In this document: positions 1-11,818 of the stretch, in pieces
Layout: each line of letters opens with the position of its first letter
How positions within the stretch are numbered: position 1 is the first letter of the stretch
DNA from: Albugo candida
Taxonomy: Eukaryota > Oomycota > Peronosporomycetes > Albuginales
Direction of reading: 5' to 3'
Assembly: GCA_040437565.1 (NCBI GenBank)
Contig: JBDOQK010000055.1
Coordinates: forward strand, 124,001-188,000
DNA length: 64,000 nt
Translations under genes and position numbers: made by a program
Notes under the pieces: generated by a model
What the model was told of the DNA's origin: nothing
The model's database searches: none
The model's input: only the letters and a program-made list of their open reading frames with translations

Positions 1-10
1 NNNNNNNNNN

Positions 11-3000
11 CGGACCCACAGTTCAAGCCTATATATATCACCTCAAAACCTGATACATATTGATTTCATTTGGTGCTTCGACACATAAGAACCAGAGCGA
101 ATAGATAGGGCTTGCGCGGGACCCACCAACATCGAGGCTAGTATGTGAAATAGAATGACGATGCTACGCAGCAAAATCGTTGAGTACAGGTTATAGAATC
201 GATGAATACAGAAAATATGACGCAAACAGAGAGCGTGTTTGGTGACGTTACACAGCTAATCAGTCCCGAAGCGCTTCATGGTAAACATTTTTCTTATTTT
301 GCTCTAGTCTGCTAATAGATCGTTCCATGTCTGTTCGACCGTGTACTTCAAGTTTTCTGAAGATATTAAGATGGCATTTACATTATTCTGCCCACATAGT
401 CTTACCGCACGTCATCCAGATTACGTCAGGGCAACACTTCACCGATATTGACGAAGTATCGGTGGCTCTTAGACAAAACTGACAGCTGAAAGAAGCTGAT
501 ATGTCAGCGACGACAATAAATGAGTGCAGTCACGATCATTATGATCTATTTGCACAATTAGTAAGAAATTGCACGGAGGCTTGGTGCCGAAGCCATTAAG
601 TGTTCTGGGACTAAGCGTGCGATGCTCAATTGAATGAATGAGCTGCGAAATCAGCGTGGCTTTCACCTTCACCAAGGTGATGCTGAACGAATATGTAGGG
701 ACTAGCTAGTATTAGACCAAGACTGAATGATTGACCTCGTAGCTGATTTTGTCTAAGACTCGAACAAGATCTGACTTCTCGACGCTGACCGAGTAGCTGT
801 TTAAGCTGGCAAGAAATCGTCAGAGATGTTGCGGAACCTTAGAGTCTTAAAAGTGTACAATGCGCACCAAAAAATGCATATGACGCGCTTTATAATTTGG
901 TTTTTGCCTGTGCTAATCTATGTCGATCCAATTTTGTATTTTGGCTGATCTGGACTCGTGCTTGTACGGGACGTGGTGAGCTGACGTATGATTCAACAAA
1001 AAAAAGGCTTATAGATCTTCAGGCGCGTGATGATACGCCAATTGTCATGTTCAGGCACACAATTGTGACTTGGCAACGCAAAAGCGCTATTGAGAACCAT
1101 CGTAAAATAGCGATATCAACCAATTGATTTTATGTCGAGACGTAAAAAGCTCGAAGTTTTGCGTCGGCAACAAGACTTTTGGTTGCAATTTAGTATCTGT
1201 ATAGCACATTTCACGCCAAAACGTTACACAACAAGCATCTTATCAATAAAGACGCTCCTCCCGAGTCTCGGCACGCACGTCAATGGTGAAAATACGCTCA
1301 CGTATTGCTTCATGCGGTCTTCAATGGCCGAATTCTGCTTCAAAGGTGAATGCGTCTCAAACGTCCAAGTATTGAAGTGTGAGAGACTTTTACGTGAGAG
1401 ATGATCTCCAGCAGCTTCTGGCAACTCTATGTATCATAATTTCAACTCCCATTGTGATCATGCGTGACATTTCTTTGATGAATTGGCTGAGACAGGTAGG
1501 ACAATATGTGAAAACTGCGGGCATGGGTAAAATGTGAGCCCAATAATGCTTTTGCGCGTCAACGACGGAGACAGAATATCAAGGCTATAGCATGATAGGA
1601 ACTGACACTCTATTCTTAGCAGGCGAAGACGGATCTGAATGATTCAAGATCGGCGAGTGCATGTCACAAATCCTCAGCACAACTTCTTGCCTGTAAGTAG
1701 AAAAAAGAGTCCACTACAAGAAATGACTTGAATCGGCACTACTTGATAAACAAAACATCTTAAATTACCCGAAGGCGTTTTGCAAATGGTATACACAGTC
1801 AGAGTCTTGTGATACCATTCCGAGACTACACACAGAACGACGCTTTCAGAATTTCTCTATCATGTTACTCGAGGTTTCCGCGCCAAACAATATGCCGCAA
1901 TGTACTGACTCATATGCCAATGCGATTGTGAAAGATCAAAATTAAAAGCCTTTTTCTTTGTTACCTAAAATTACAAACTATCTAATCCAACGGCAGTCCA
2001 TCCGAAATCCTACTTGACTTTCATGAGCTGTGGGGACATACCATGCGAAAATGGAAGGCAGAAATAAGGCTCGCTATCGCGCCATAAATGTGCGTTTCCT
2101 ACTTAGTTCCGAGGTAAAATGCCAAAGCAAACAAGACATGAAAAGAAATTCTGGTCGATCACGTAAAAATCTACATTGCTGCTATCGTAAAAGCAATGTT
2201 GATCCTTTCGCGAAAGGAGTGACAGAAATCTCCATTCTNNNNNNNNNNNNNNNNNNNNNNNNNNNNNNNNNNNNNNNNNNNNNNNNNNNNNNNNNNNNNN
2301 NNNNNNNNNNNNNNNNNNNNNNNNNNNNNNNNNNNNNNTCAATGGCCGAATTCTGCTTCAAAGGTGAATGCGTCTCAAACGTCCAAGTATTGAAGTGTGA
2401 GAGACTTTTACGTGAGAGATGATCTCCAGCAGCTTCTGGCAACTCTATGTATCATAATTTCAACTCCCATTGTGATCATGCGTGACATTTCTTTGATGAA
2501 TTGGCTGAGACAGGTAGGACAATATGTGAAAACTGCGGGCATGGGTAAAATGTGAGCCCAATAATGCTTTTGCGCGTCAACGACGGAGACAGAATATCAA
2601 GGCTATAGCATGATAGGAACTGACACTCTATTCTTAGCAGGCGAAGACGGATCTGAATGATTCAAGATCGGCGAGTGCATGTCACAAATCCTCAGCACAA
2701 CTTCTTGCCTGTAAGTAGAAAAAAGAGTCCACTACAAGAAATGACTTGAATCGGCACTACTTGATAAACAAAACATCTTAAATTACCCGAAGGCGTTTTG
2801 CAAATGGTATACACAGTCAGAGTCTTGTGATACCATTCCGAGACTACACACAGAACGACGCTTTCAGAATTTCTCTATCATGTTACTCGAGGTTTCCGCG
2901 CCAAACAATATGCCGCAATGTACTGACTCATATGCCAATGCGATTGTGAAAGATCAAAATTAAAAGCCTTTTTCTTTGTTACCTAAAATTACAAACTATC

Positions 3001-3572
3001 TAATCCAACGGCAGTCCATCCGAAATCCTACTTGACTTTCATGAGCTGTGGGGACATACCATGCGAAAATGGAAGGCAGAAATAAGGCTCGCTATCGCGC
3101 CATAAATGTGCGTTTCCTACTTAGTTCCGAGGTAAAATGCCAAAGCAAACAAGACATGAAAAGAAATTCTGGTCGATCACGTAAAAATCTACATTGCTGC
3201 TATCGTAAAAGCAATGTTGATCCTTTCGCGAAAGGAGTGACAGAAATCTCCATTCTATCAGGAAGAGAGAATCCTTAGCCTACAGTTGAGTCGATACAAT
3301 CCATTCTACATAACTTTTCCCCTCAGCAGGATTCTTCCGTCCTTCAAATTATTTGATCTAGAATATGGTCCGACTACAAATGTTCATAATTTAGCGATCA
3401 CTTCGCTGTCACCATCATCCTGAAATGTTGAACAGTAATCGATCGTTTATAGATGTATCGCTATTGACTTCAATTCTACTCCTATTGTATAATTAGGGAT
3501 TCTTTCATAGGAGCTCCCTAAAAATTCTATGTAAAGGTTGTACATATCCAAAATCAGGTGAATAGACACCCT
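11..3572. other. Intergenic region, no gene recognised
   Basis: No open frame here has recognisable protein character, and I see no tRNA or rRNA. The only structure is a 918-bp direct duplication around the first 100-N gap, which is an assembly effect. The first ten bases are N. Confidence 0.6.
1321..3256. repeat. Gap-flanking contig overlap (918 bp)
   Basis: Bases 1321-2238 and 2339-3256 match exactly by eye and flank a gap of exactly 100 N (2239-2338). The left copy ends where the gap begins and the right copy starts where it ends. This is the signature of two overlapping contigs that were scaffolded but not merged. Confidence 0.93.
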
Positions 3573-4483
3573 ATGGAATCAGGTAACGCTGCTCGATGTG
3601 CCTTGTATGAGGATCTTCTTCTTCGATCTGAGCAAGGGCTTGATTCCACCAGCGTCGATAAATTTCGGTAAGAAAGCAACTTTCTGACTAGTGTTCATAA
3701 GCATTAAGTTATTACCACAGAACTCACTTTAAACTTCACAATGGGGTGTGGATCCCCACCACAACCAGCCCCGCTGCATCATTTGTATGTGCTGCTATCC
3801 CGGAGGGCCATATCAATGAAATTCACTCCATCGCTTTGGACATTAAACGAATTCTAGATCATGACCGGCCTGATCCGAGCTCCAGTTGTGCCTACTGGGT
3901 TCAACCACAAGATCTGCACTTGACCATCTTTCAGACCTCGCATCATTCTGAACCCGTGCCTGACATCAAAAATCGCCGTGCGCAAGTGGTGAGTTTTCTG
4001 GAAGCATGTGTGCGTAAATTGCCATTGGGAATTCGCCTCTGTCCTGAACGAATACTGATAGCTTCGTCTGGTTCTGTTTTACTTCTCTATAACGCGCCTG
4101 ACGAAGATTTTAACGAGGGAATTGAATGGATTCGCATTGAAGCTGCAAAAAGGATGGGCGAGTGGCTACCAAAAACACAGACGAGAACAATATGGCATTC
4201 GACGTTGGGTCGCATTCTTGAAGATCGTTCGGCTGATTCACTTTGTCAAGCACGGCACTACTGTGATGTTCAGTCTCCAATATTGAAGGATAAAATAGGA
4301 GAAATGGAGATAAAAAAGCTATGGTATGTAGAAGAAGAAGTTTTGTACTCTATGAAAGGAAGTCGTGCTGAAATCGCGCTAAAAGGTCAGCCTGAAGCTA
4401 TGGGATACTCCGCCAAGCCTATTTTACCTTGTAATACCAAATGCGAATTTTCAGGTCAATCATTTGATCAAAGTAGCGTGTAA
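3573..4483 (+). CDS. 2H phosphoesterase (LigT / AKAP7-like) protein
   Basis: Predicted member of the 2H phosphoesterase superfamily, whose enzymes cleave 2',3'-cyclic or 2'-5' phosphodiester bonds in RNA or nucleotides. I join exon 3573-3667 to 3721-4483 across a 53-nt GT-AG intron (3668-3720) that keeps the frame, giving 285 residues. The two catalytic H-x-T/S motifs are visible: HLT at about 98-100 and HST at about 191-193, a normal spacing for the fold. There is no signal peptide or membrane segment. The start ATG is the first in frame. The actual substrate (tRNA intermediates, U6 RNA or cyclic nucleotides) cannot be read from the sequence. The next gene starts about 345 bp downstream on the same strand. 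Confidence 0.8.
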
Positions 4484-4828
4484 GATTAATTGGATAATAC
4501 ACGTCTTTTTTGAGCAAGAGACGTACTAAACCCCCAAACCTCACTTCTTCCAATTTCTAATGCATATGTTGACTGGGAAGTTTCGTTCTATTTTGGTGAA
4601 GATGAATTCGACTTTGGCCAAGTACCGTAGGACAGTTAAAGCATCTATCGTAAAGGACGACGCGTGCAGAATGCTAATCCACAATTGTAACCGCTGCTGC
4701 CAGCCAAAAATAGTAGATTTGTGGTAACAAACGTGAACAAATTGTAGTTATTTACTTTCTCAAAAACAAAGACTTTTGGGTAATTGACAAACTCCCAGCA
4801 CCTCTAACGGTGTCGGAACGATTCACTA

Positions 4829-7462
4829 ATGAGATTACTACCACTTGCAGCTTCGGGCGTCAGCTTTCTTCATTTGTTCCTTATTGCAGGGTTTACCGAT
4901 TTTGTTGGTAGCACCGAGATGTGTTCGAAGAATGCTCAGCAAGTTTGGCAACAAAGTTGCCCATTGCGAACAGTGAAAAACAAACCACTGCTCCCGCTAG
5001 ATGGCATGGACTCCTCAGAAATAAACGTGGAGGAGTCACAGATTTCAGCAACATACAATTCCGCACGTCTTCAGGCGCTCCAATTCAGCGCACAGGCAGG
5101 CAATACCGCGATCCGAAATTTGCGCAAAAAGTCTCGTCAATGGTACGAAGTCAGCTTACATCGTATGTTGACGTACGTGTGTGGAGAAACTTCATCTCCA
5201 GAAGACTTTGAGCGTTGCGTGATTCCCACAAGTGTCTATGCTGCACATGACATTAATGATCAATGCATTTTTGTGAACGATACCGAAGGATGCAGTCATA
5301 AAGGTCTTTGTGAGCGCAAGAGCAACTGTCGATGGGATGATGCATTTGCGAATGCTACCTCGAGGCGTCAATTTTTCTCACTCAACAATATCACAACCGC
5401 GAAATCGTGGGTGGAGCAAGGATATCTAAGATCTTTTGCGGGATTTCTTGTTCCTGGAACCGTACTTTCCGTGCTCATTTCTGTCGGGTTTGTCGTATTC
5501 TTGGTCCTTCGGTGTGTATTCAATCAATGTGGAGGTCGTAATCCTCGAGAACAAGGATATTCTCGATGCGATATCCTCATCCCGAGCTTGGTGTTTATAA
5601 TCTGCTTTTTAGCGGTTTTCATATGCGCCGTATTTACAGCAGCTCAGAATACAAATATCTCGGAAGAGATCGCTTCCATTTTTGATTCCTTAGGAACTAC
5701 AATGGAAAACTTGTCGATTTTTGCGAGAAATCTTCAGGTACCACTCGAACAAATTATAAAGCAGATACAATCATCAGAAACTACAGTCACGTCTGCCATT
5801 CAGAACACTGAATGGATTTCAAGAGATGGCATGATTCTACACGATATGATATTGAATTACAGCACAACATATGCGTCACGTGGTCCATTTCCATTTGCCT
5901 CATGCACCACTTCCGATGTATCATGCATTCAGTGCCCGGACAAAGTGTGTGGATCTCCACTCATGTCATTTATGAACTTGTCGCTGGTCGGGTTAGCCAC
6001 AATAAAATCAGCAATTCAGACTCCTGTATCAACGCTTAATTTGACCTTTAAACAAACTCCAAGCACACTTTCGGCGTTACGTATCGCTGTATTACAACTT
6101 TCTGAATTGGGCAATCTGACCAACGCTTCCCGTCAAAGCACTGAAGTGATACAGGATGCGTTTGAATCATACTCCTTTTCACGTACTGCCCTTGTGCTTT
6201 GTGTCTTTCTATTTGCGATGGTGGCGTCAATTCTCGGCATGATTGGTATTTTTCAAGGTATCTGCAAGAAAAAAACTACTTGGAACCTCACTCTCCATGC
6301 AAGCTGGACACTTAATGTGCTGGTATGTATACTTGGCTTTGTGCTTTCGTCCGCATTACTTGCAATTGGGGCTTTATGGTATGATTCTTGCAACTATCTG
6401 ACCATTCTTCGAAGCGATATGTCACCATACTTTCCATCCGAAATTTCCAGTATGATGAATACTTGCTTTAACAGCACTTCACTTCTCTCATCCCTCGCAC
6501 TCGAGGATAAGCTTGCTTTTTCCTGTGCCTTGGAAGACAACTATCAGATGTTGAACACTGCGGATATGAAGGCTTCAGCAGCTCACTTGGAAGCGTATGG
6601 AGATTTTGTGAAAGATTTTGGTCTCAGCGATTTCGGATATAATGTGACTCTCTCACGCCAATTGATATCTAAAGCCACAAGCGCGGCTTTGGAAGCCAAC
6701 ACAACGGCCAAAGAGGCCTTCACACAGGATAACATTATGGTTCCTTGGCAAGTGTATTCGGAGGCGCCTCCTTCCGCTGCCGATTGTCCCAATACCACTA
6801 CTCTACAGCTTCCCAATTGCTACATGTCTTTGAAATGTAAGAGCGGTTCCGGACCTACTACTCTCAAGCAAAAGTGTGCTTCAGCTTTTTCGAACGCGTA
6901 TTATTATGTCGCTGCTTTCAGTCAAATAAGCGATATGTTGGATCAAATGCGAGAAGATTTATTGGGTGACACTGGTAAAGGTTTTTCTCCCGGCTGGAAA
7001 TTCGATGTGTCGATAACAGAATTTGAAGAAGCGTATCTAAAGCGTGTGATTGAGTTTCAATCCAACACGCTGGGCTCGCTGCGGGCACAGAGCCTCAGCC
7101 CACTTTTGCAATCAATTGAGAGCGTCCGCTGCTCAGACAATTGCGGATGGATCAATATCGCTTATAATAAACTATACGATGATCTCTGCGACGATGTGCT
7201 CGGAACAACGCTAGCGATCTCATTATGCGCATTTTTTCTGAGCATTTTTCTGATACCAATGATCGTGACAGCAGTCATTTTGCAAAAGCGACTCCGTGGA
7301 ACAAAACAAGGAACTTATGAGCATTTAGAGAAGCGTCTTCAAATGCTGGAGGTTAAAGCGAGAGAGCAAGCGCGAGCGAGAGCCAATCTATCGCCACCAC
7401 CTCGTGAAAGCACCGGAGTCGTTGATCTCGTGCGATCAAAACTGAAGCTGGATCTCGCTTAA
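4829..7462 (+). CDS. Prominin-like pentaspan membrane protein
   Basis: Single-exon gene for 877 residues. Residues 1-28 look like a signal peptide. A Cys-containing ectodomain follows, then hydrophobic helices at about 203-227, 249-270, 452-474, 491-516 and 792-817. The result is an N-terminal outside segment, two short cytosolic loops (about 228-248 and 475-490), two large outside loops of about 180 and 275 residues with many N-x-S/T sites, and a 60-residue charged tail. That five-pass layout, the loop sizes and the total length are those of prominins (CD133), cholesterol-binding proteins of membrane protrusions and cilia. The assignment rests on topology, not on a sequence motif, so an unrelated pentaspan oomycete family is possible. 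It lies 130 bp upstream of PPOX on the same strand. Confidence 0.6.
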   Translation: MRLLPLAASGVSFLHLFLIAGFTDFVGSTEMCSKNAQQVWQQSCPLRTVKNKPLLPLDGMDSSEINVEESQISATYNSARLQALQFSAQAGNTAIRNLRKKSRQWYEVSLHRMLTYVCGETSSPEDFERCVIPTSVYAAHDINDQCIFVNDTEGCSHKGLCERKSNCRWDDAFANATSRRQFFSLNNITTAKSWVEQGYLRSFAGFLVPGTVLSVLISVGFVVFLVLRCVFNQCGGRNPREQGYSRCDILIPSLVFIICFLAVFICAVFTAAQNTNISEEIASIFDSLGTTMENLSIFARNLQVPLEQIIKQIQSSETTVTSAIQNTEWISRDGMILHDMILNYSTTYASRGPFPFASCTTSDVSCIQCPDKVCGSPLMSFMNLSLVGLATIKSAIQTPVSTLNLTFKQTPSTLSALRIAVLQLSELGNLTNASRQSTEVIQDAFESYSFSRTALVLCVFLFAMVASILGMIGIFQGICKKKTTWNLTLHASWTLNVLVCILGFVLSSALLAIGALWYDSCNYLTILRSDMSPYFPSEISSMMNTCFNSTSLLSSLALEDKLAFSCALEDNYQMLNTADMKASAAHLEAYGDFVKDFGLSDFGYNVTLSRQLISKATSAALEANTTAKEAFTQDNIMVPWQVYSEAPPSAADCPNTTTLQLPNCYMSLKCKSGSGPTTLKQKCASAFSNAYYYVAAFSQISDMLDQMREDLLGDTGKGFSPGWKFDVSITEFEEAYLKRVIEFQSNTLGSLRAQSLSPLLQSIESVRCSDNCGWINIAYNKLYDDLCDDVLGTTLAISLCAFFLSIFLIPMIVTAVILQKRLRGTKQGTYEHLEKRLQMLEVKAREQARARANLSPPPRESTGVVDLVRSKLKLDLA

Positions 7463-7592
7463 AACTTGGTATTAAACGAAATGTTATTGGGTAGAATTGA
7501 TGTAAAGAACCTATGCCTCTCAAATCCTCTATACGGATTGGTGCTTAATAATGCTAGATGTATTTGATTGGTTATATTATTTCGTGTGAATT

Positions 7593-9288
7593 ATGCGAGA
7601 AATTGTCATTTTAGGTGGCGGAATCTCTGGGCTGAGTTTAGCTTATTATCTCAAGAGCTTCTTACGTTCAACCGGTCAGTATCGCCAAACGCTGAAAAGC
7701 ATCCTTCCATCGAGCACGTCAGTAAAGTCATATGCTCAGAATCCTTCTCCGTTTCGTATTCGTATTGTCGAAGCATCTCCGCGTTTGGGTGGATGGATTC
7801 ACTCAGAGACGACTCCGTCCGGGTACTTGTTTGAATTTGGTCCTCGTGGCTTCCGTCCTTCTCGAAGCGGAGCAGAGGTTCTTCAGTTGATCGAACAGCT
7901 TGACTTACAAGACGAAATGCTCACAGTATCCCCAGCGGCGGCTACTTCTCGCTACATTCTTCGTGGTCAGCGCGTAGAGGTCCGTTTGCTCGACTCATAC
8001 AACAATAGTAATATTTCCCTTTAGAAAGTACCAACAAACTTGATGGAATTCCTACGCTGGCCGCTTGCCAGACAAGTTATATCTGCTTTGTTTCATGAGA
8101 CTTTTGCAAGTCCGAGTCGGGTGAGAACAACTCGGATCGAGATGCAGGTAGATGAATGATATTTTCTCGTATTAGATCGATGACAGCGTGGATGAATCTA
8201 TCCACGATTTCATTGTGCGGAGATTCAATGCATCAGTCGCGGACCGCCTTATCGATCCGATGGCCTCGGGAATATTTGGTGGCGATATTCGCAAGCTTTC
8301 CATTCGGTGTTGCTTCCCAATACTTGTTGAAATGGAACAACAATACGGAAGCATCGTACGTGGTATGCTGCTTCCAAAATTTTCAAAGCCACCAAAAGAT
8401 ACACTTCTCGATGGAAGTGGAAAGTCGGAATTCGTCCGGCGGAATGAGCGTTCAGTGAGTATTAGTTTTCGAAATGGAATGTACACTTTGATCGATGCGC
8501 TACAGAAGGATCTTGAGGTTCGTTCCGCTCTAAATCAGTGAATCTATGACCATTCGGGTTATCAGGATGATCAAGATTGCGATATACTCTTCGATTCCAA
8601 AGCAACAAAGTTGAAGGCAGTTTCTCATAACAGCTCGATGCAATTCCTCGTAAAATTACAGACAAAAGAAAAGACTCAACAGATCATCAAAGCGACTGAT
8701 GTCTTCAGCACCATACCAGCAAAGGATGTTGCTCCACTGGTGGAAGAATCACATCCTGAAATGTCAAAAGCTCTTCAGAGCATTCAATATGCTTCCATTG
8801 GAATGATACATCTAGGTTACCAAGCCAATGTGCTTGAAAGTGATGGTTTTGGATATCTCGTTCCAAGCCTGGAGAAGGAGAACATTTTAGGCGTAGTGTA
8901 TGATTCTTGCGCTTTTCCAGAGCAGAATACAAGCAGAACGAAACAAACAAGGCTTACGGTCATGTGTGGTGGTGCTCGGCACCCGGAGATCCAGTCGCTA
9001 ATGAGACCGGAGCTGGAACAAATTGCACTTGATGCTGTCGCTCGACATCTTGGGATACGTGTTTCGCCCGATCATGTCAACGCGATGCTTTTGAAAGATT
9101 GTATACCTCAGTATCATGTCGGAATGTGGCAAACACGAAAAGCAATTGAGGCTCACGCTGCTGCCATAAGCAGTCGATTTCGTTTGGGCGGTAACAATTT
9201 CTGCGGAGTTGGACTCGCCGATTGTGTGTATCGATCAAAACAATTGGCAATGGAATTCATCCAAGAGAATTTTGACAGCAGTGTTTAA
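7593..9288 (+). CDS. PPOX: Protoporphyrinogen IX oxidase
   Basis: FAD flavoenzyme that oxidises protoporphyrinogen IX to protoporphyrin IX, the penultimate heme step. My exons are 7593-7979, 8025-8120, 8176-8517 and 8566-9288. All have lengths divisible by three and the introns (45, 55 and 48 nt) are phase 0, giving 515 residues, a normal HemY/PPOX size. The dinucleotide-binding GxGxxG lies at residues 8-13, right at the N terminus, so no transit peptide is evident. The C-terminal FAD-contact region (NNFCGVGLADCVYRSKQ) is present. The third intron removes an in-frame TGA at 8539-8541; its donor is GTTCGT and the first is GTCCGT, so donors are loose. Without splicing the gene would falsely look broken. 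Confidence 0.94.
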
Positions 9289-9635
9289 TCGAATTTGCTC
9301 ACGCTCGATCTCTAGAATGACCGATCATTTCTATCGTCCAAATCTGATTATAATTACCTCCGTCTTGCGGTTCTTCTCAATTTCTATCCCTTCTAAGCCG
9401 TAGAGGTACCTGCACGGATGCATTCCAAGCCAATTTACCTCTCAACTTCGGATGATTTGGCAATTCCTCGATACATTTACTGATTCCCTATTGCAAAATA
9501 AGCTCTCGCTGTGAAATATCAACGCAACACTTCGTACCCTTGCAATTCTGTGATCCGAAAAAGCTTCCCCAGGTATTTCATCTTTATATTTGAGATGCAA
9601 TAATCCAACATTGAATTGGTTTGCTTTAGGTATTC

Positions 9636-9992
9636 CTACGGGATACGCTCTCGGCAGCTTTTCTGCGCGATAATTGTACACAAAAAGGTTGGTTCGACCG
9701 CGCTAGACGTCGATTTAGTGAAAGAAGAATAAGTATTGCGAGGTGGTACCTCTGCAAGCGTGTTGCATCGTTTATAGTCTTTTTCCAAAGCTTCATTGTA
9801 CGTAGAAATGTTCCAGTCAGGCTTTTTGCTTTCGTGAGGAAGGTGGAGTGATCCTAGCGCTCGGGAGGGTTTCTCGCGTGACGCATTGCCGGCACTAAAC
9901 GCACAATCGTGCATAGCGAAGCGTTTTTGAGTATTCTTACTTCCAATTTGGCTTTTGGGTTGGAGCCATTTTGAAGACTTTGTACCGCCCAT
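9636..9992 (-). CDS. Unknown protein, probably spliced
   Basis: I do not recognise this protein. An uninterrupted 118-codon frame begins at the ATG at 9992 and is rich in Ser, Lys and Pro with no signal peptide or membrane segment. A second open frame on the same strand (9681-9442) has protein-like composition (AYPVGIPKANQFNVGLLHLK) and may be a following exon; I could not fix a junction. The 5' part recurs at 10430-10201 because of the gap overlap, so the true start lies about 132 bp from the divergent CIBAR-like gene and the two may share a promoter region. Confidence 0.45.
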   Translation of the reverse strand: MGGTKSSKWLQPKSQIGSKNTQKRFAMHDCAFSAGNASREKPSRALGSLHLPHESKKPDWNISTYNEALEKDYKRCNTLAEVPPRNTYSSFTKSTSSAVEPTFLCTIIAQKSCRERIP

Positions 9993-10538
9993 TTACAAAT
10001 GCATTTTTTTAGTCGAGCTTTTCATCTCATATACTATTTTTACTAAAATGTTTTTAGAATCGACACGTGCTCGAAATGTGCTGCCGACACGAAAGAGACG
10101 NNNNNNNNNNNNNNNNNNNNNNNNNNNNNNNNNNNNNNNNNNNNNNNNNNNNNNNNNNNNNNNNNNNNNNNNNNNNNNNNNNNNNNNNNNNNNNNNNNNN
10201 TTGCATCGTTTATAGTCTTTTTCCAAAGCTTCATTGTACGTAGAAATGTTCCAGTCAGGCTTTTTGCTTTCGTGAGGAAGGTGGAGTGATCCTAGCGCTC
10301 GGGAGGGTTTCTCGCGTGACGCATTGCCGGCACTAAACGCACAATCGTGCATAGCGAAGCGTTTTTGAGTATTCTTACTTCCAATTTGGCTTTTGGGTTG
10401 GAGCCATTTTGAAGACTTTGTACCGCCCATTTACAAATGCATTTTTTTAGTCGAGCTTTTCATCTCATATACTATTTTTACTAAAATGTTTTTAGAATCG
10501 ACACGTGCTCGAAATGTGCTGCCGACACGAAAGAGACG
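9763..10538. repeat. Gap-flanking contig overlap (338 bp)
   Basis: Bases 9763-10100 and 10201-10538 match exactly by eye around the 100-N gap 10101-10200. It duplicates the 5' part of the minus-strand unknown gene and the region upstream of the CIBAR-like gene. Confidence 0.93.
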
Positions 10539-10562
10539 TTCTAAATATATCGAGTGACGCTT

Positions 10563-11685
10563 ATGGACCGTGCTACCGAGCAGATCCGCACGCAGATACA
10601 AGTGGTTGAGCGTAATCTTAAAGTTTTGGAAGAAACGATTGTAAAGATGATACGACTTCGTGAAGACACACAACAATTCATGCAGGAATTTGCCACTTCT
10701 ATGAACAATATCGGCGCCGAGGAGTATGATACAAATGTGGCCCATTGCATTCAGTCGTTGGGAACGTCTTTTTCGAACGTATCGAAAAAAACGACAGACC
10801 TCATGCTTCACCGTCCACAATCGCACATCTTGCAGGTTCTTACGCACATCCAAGACTGGGGAATTGTCCCTATTCAGGTGCAGATCAGAAGCTTGCGTTA
10901 CGCGATGATTCTCATTTCCATGATAGCGGCTTTTAGACGATCGAGAGAGAATAGAGAGGATAGAACTTCGTCTGCAGCGTGAATTTGAGGTTTGTCGATT
11001 GGAANNNNNNNNNNNNNNNNNNNNNNNNNNNNNNNNNNNNNNNNNNNNNNNNNNNNNNNNNNNNNNNNNNNNNNNNNNNNNNNNNNNNNNNNNNNNNNNN
11101 NNNNCTTTTTCGAACGTATCGAAAAAAACGACAGACCTCATGCTTCACCGTCCACAATCGCACATCTTGCAGGTTCTTACGCACATCCAAGACTGGGGAA
11201 TTGTCCCTATTCAGGTGCAGATCAGAAGCTTGCGTTACGCGATGATTCTCATTTCCATGATAGCGGCTTTTAGACGATCGAGAGAGAATAGAGAGGATAG
11301 AACTTCGTCTGCAGCGTGAATTTGAGGTTTGTCGATTGGAAATTGTAATACATCGCTTAGTTACTTCGACAGAGAGCGTACGGAGAACGAGATCGCGAAA
11401 AGAAAAAGAGGTTGTTAACGGACCAGAAACGGCGAAAAGAGAATGTGAATCAGCTCGTCGCTTTTCATTTGGAGCAATTTGAGGGATTCCGCATTACGCA
11501 GACAAAGGTTTCGTTGTATCTTTCGCGTTCAACTTCTGTTCTGATCGAATTGGAAGCAGAAAATTTTGCAGGAGATTTCGCGATCGGAAGCTTATTTTTA
11601 TGCAAAGAGCCTGGAAGAGCTTGCGACTCCGTGCGCATTGATAGCTCAAGTACATACTGACAGGAGATCATTCCCACATCCGTGA
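10563..11685 (+). CDS. CIBAR/FAM92-like BAR-domain protein
   Basis: Predicted membrane-curving BAR protein related to CIBAR (FAM92), which acts with Chibby at ciliary basal bodies. The gene spans a false gap. Using one copy of the overlap, the exons are 10563-10896, 11274-11326, 11361-11507 and 11560-11685, giving 219 residues. Family-like segments are the N-terminal helix with VERNLKVLEETIVKMIRLRE, a second helix ending in ILQVLTHIQDWGIV, a charged KKKRLLTDQKRRKENVNQL stretch, and the C-terminal helix FEGFRITQTK then ILQEISRSEAYFYAKSLEEL. All junctions keep the frame. Two of the introns are very short (40 and 34 nt) and use donors GTTACG and GTTTGT, so exon edges are less certain than the family call. 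An oomycete with flagellate zoospores would need such a protein. Confidence 0.68.
10768..11341. repeat. Gap-flanking contig overlap (237 bp)
   Basis: Bases 10768-11004 and 11105-11341 match exactly by eye around the 100-N gap 11005-11104. The repeated piece lies inside the CIBAR-like gene and should be counted once. Confidence 0.93.
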
Positions 11686-11818
11686 ACGGTGAGCAATCAG
11701 CTTACAAATTGATACAAAAATGTGTACTTTACAATACAAAAAACTTGCGGCTACTTGATTGCCAGCCTGCGATTGACAAAGATCGACGATAGACTATGCA
11801 TTCTACCTTGAAAGCATG

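Noticed and set aside
1132-1404. Short open frames in the first 3.5 kb as genes
   Set aside because: No domain, no consistent start or splice sites, and overlapping frames of equal length on both strands.
8539-8541. In-frame TGA in PPOX as a pseudogene mark or selenocysteine codon
   Set aside because: A 48-nt GT-AG intron spans it and its removal restores normal PPOX spacing; no reason to invoke recoding.
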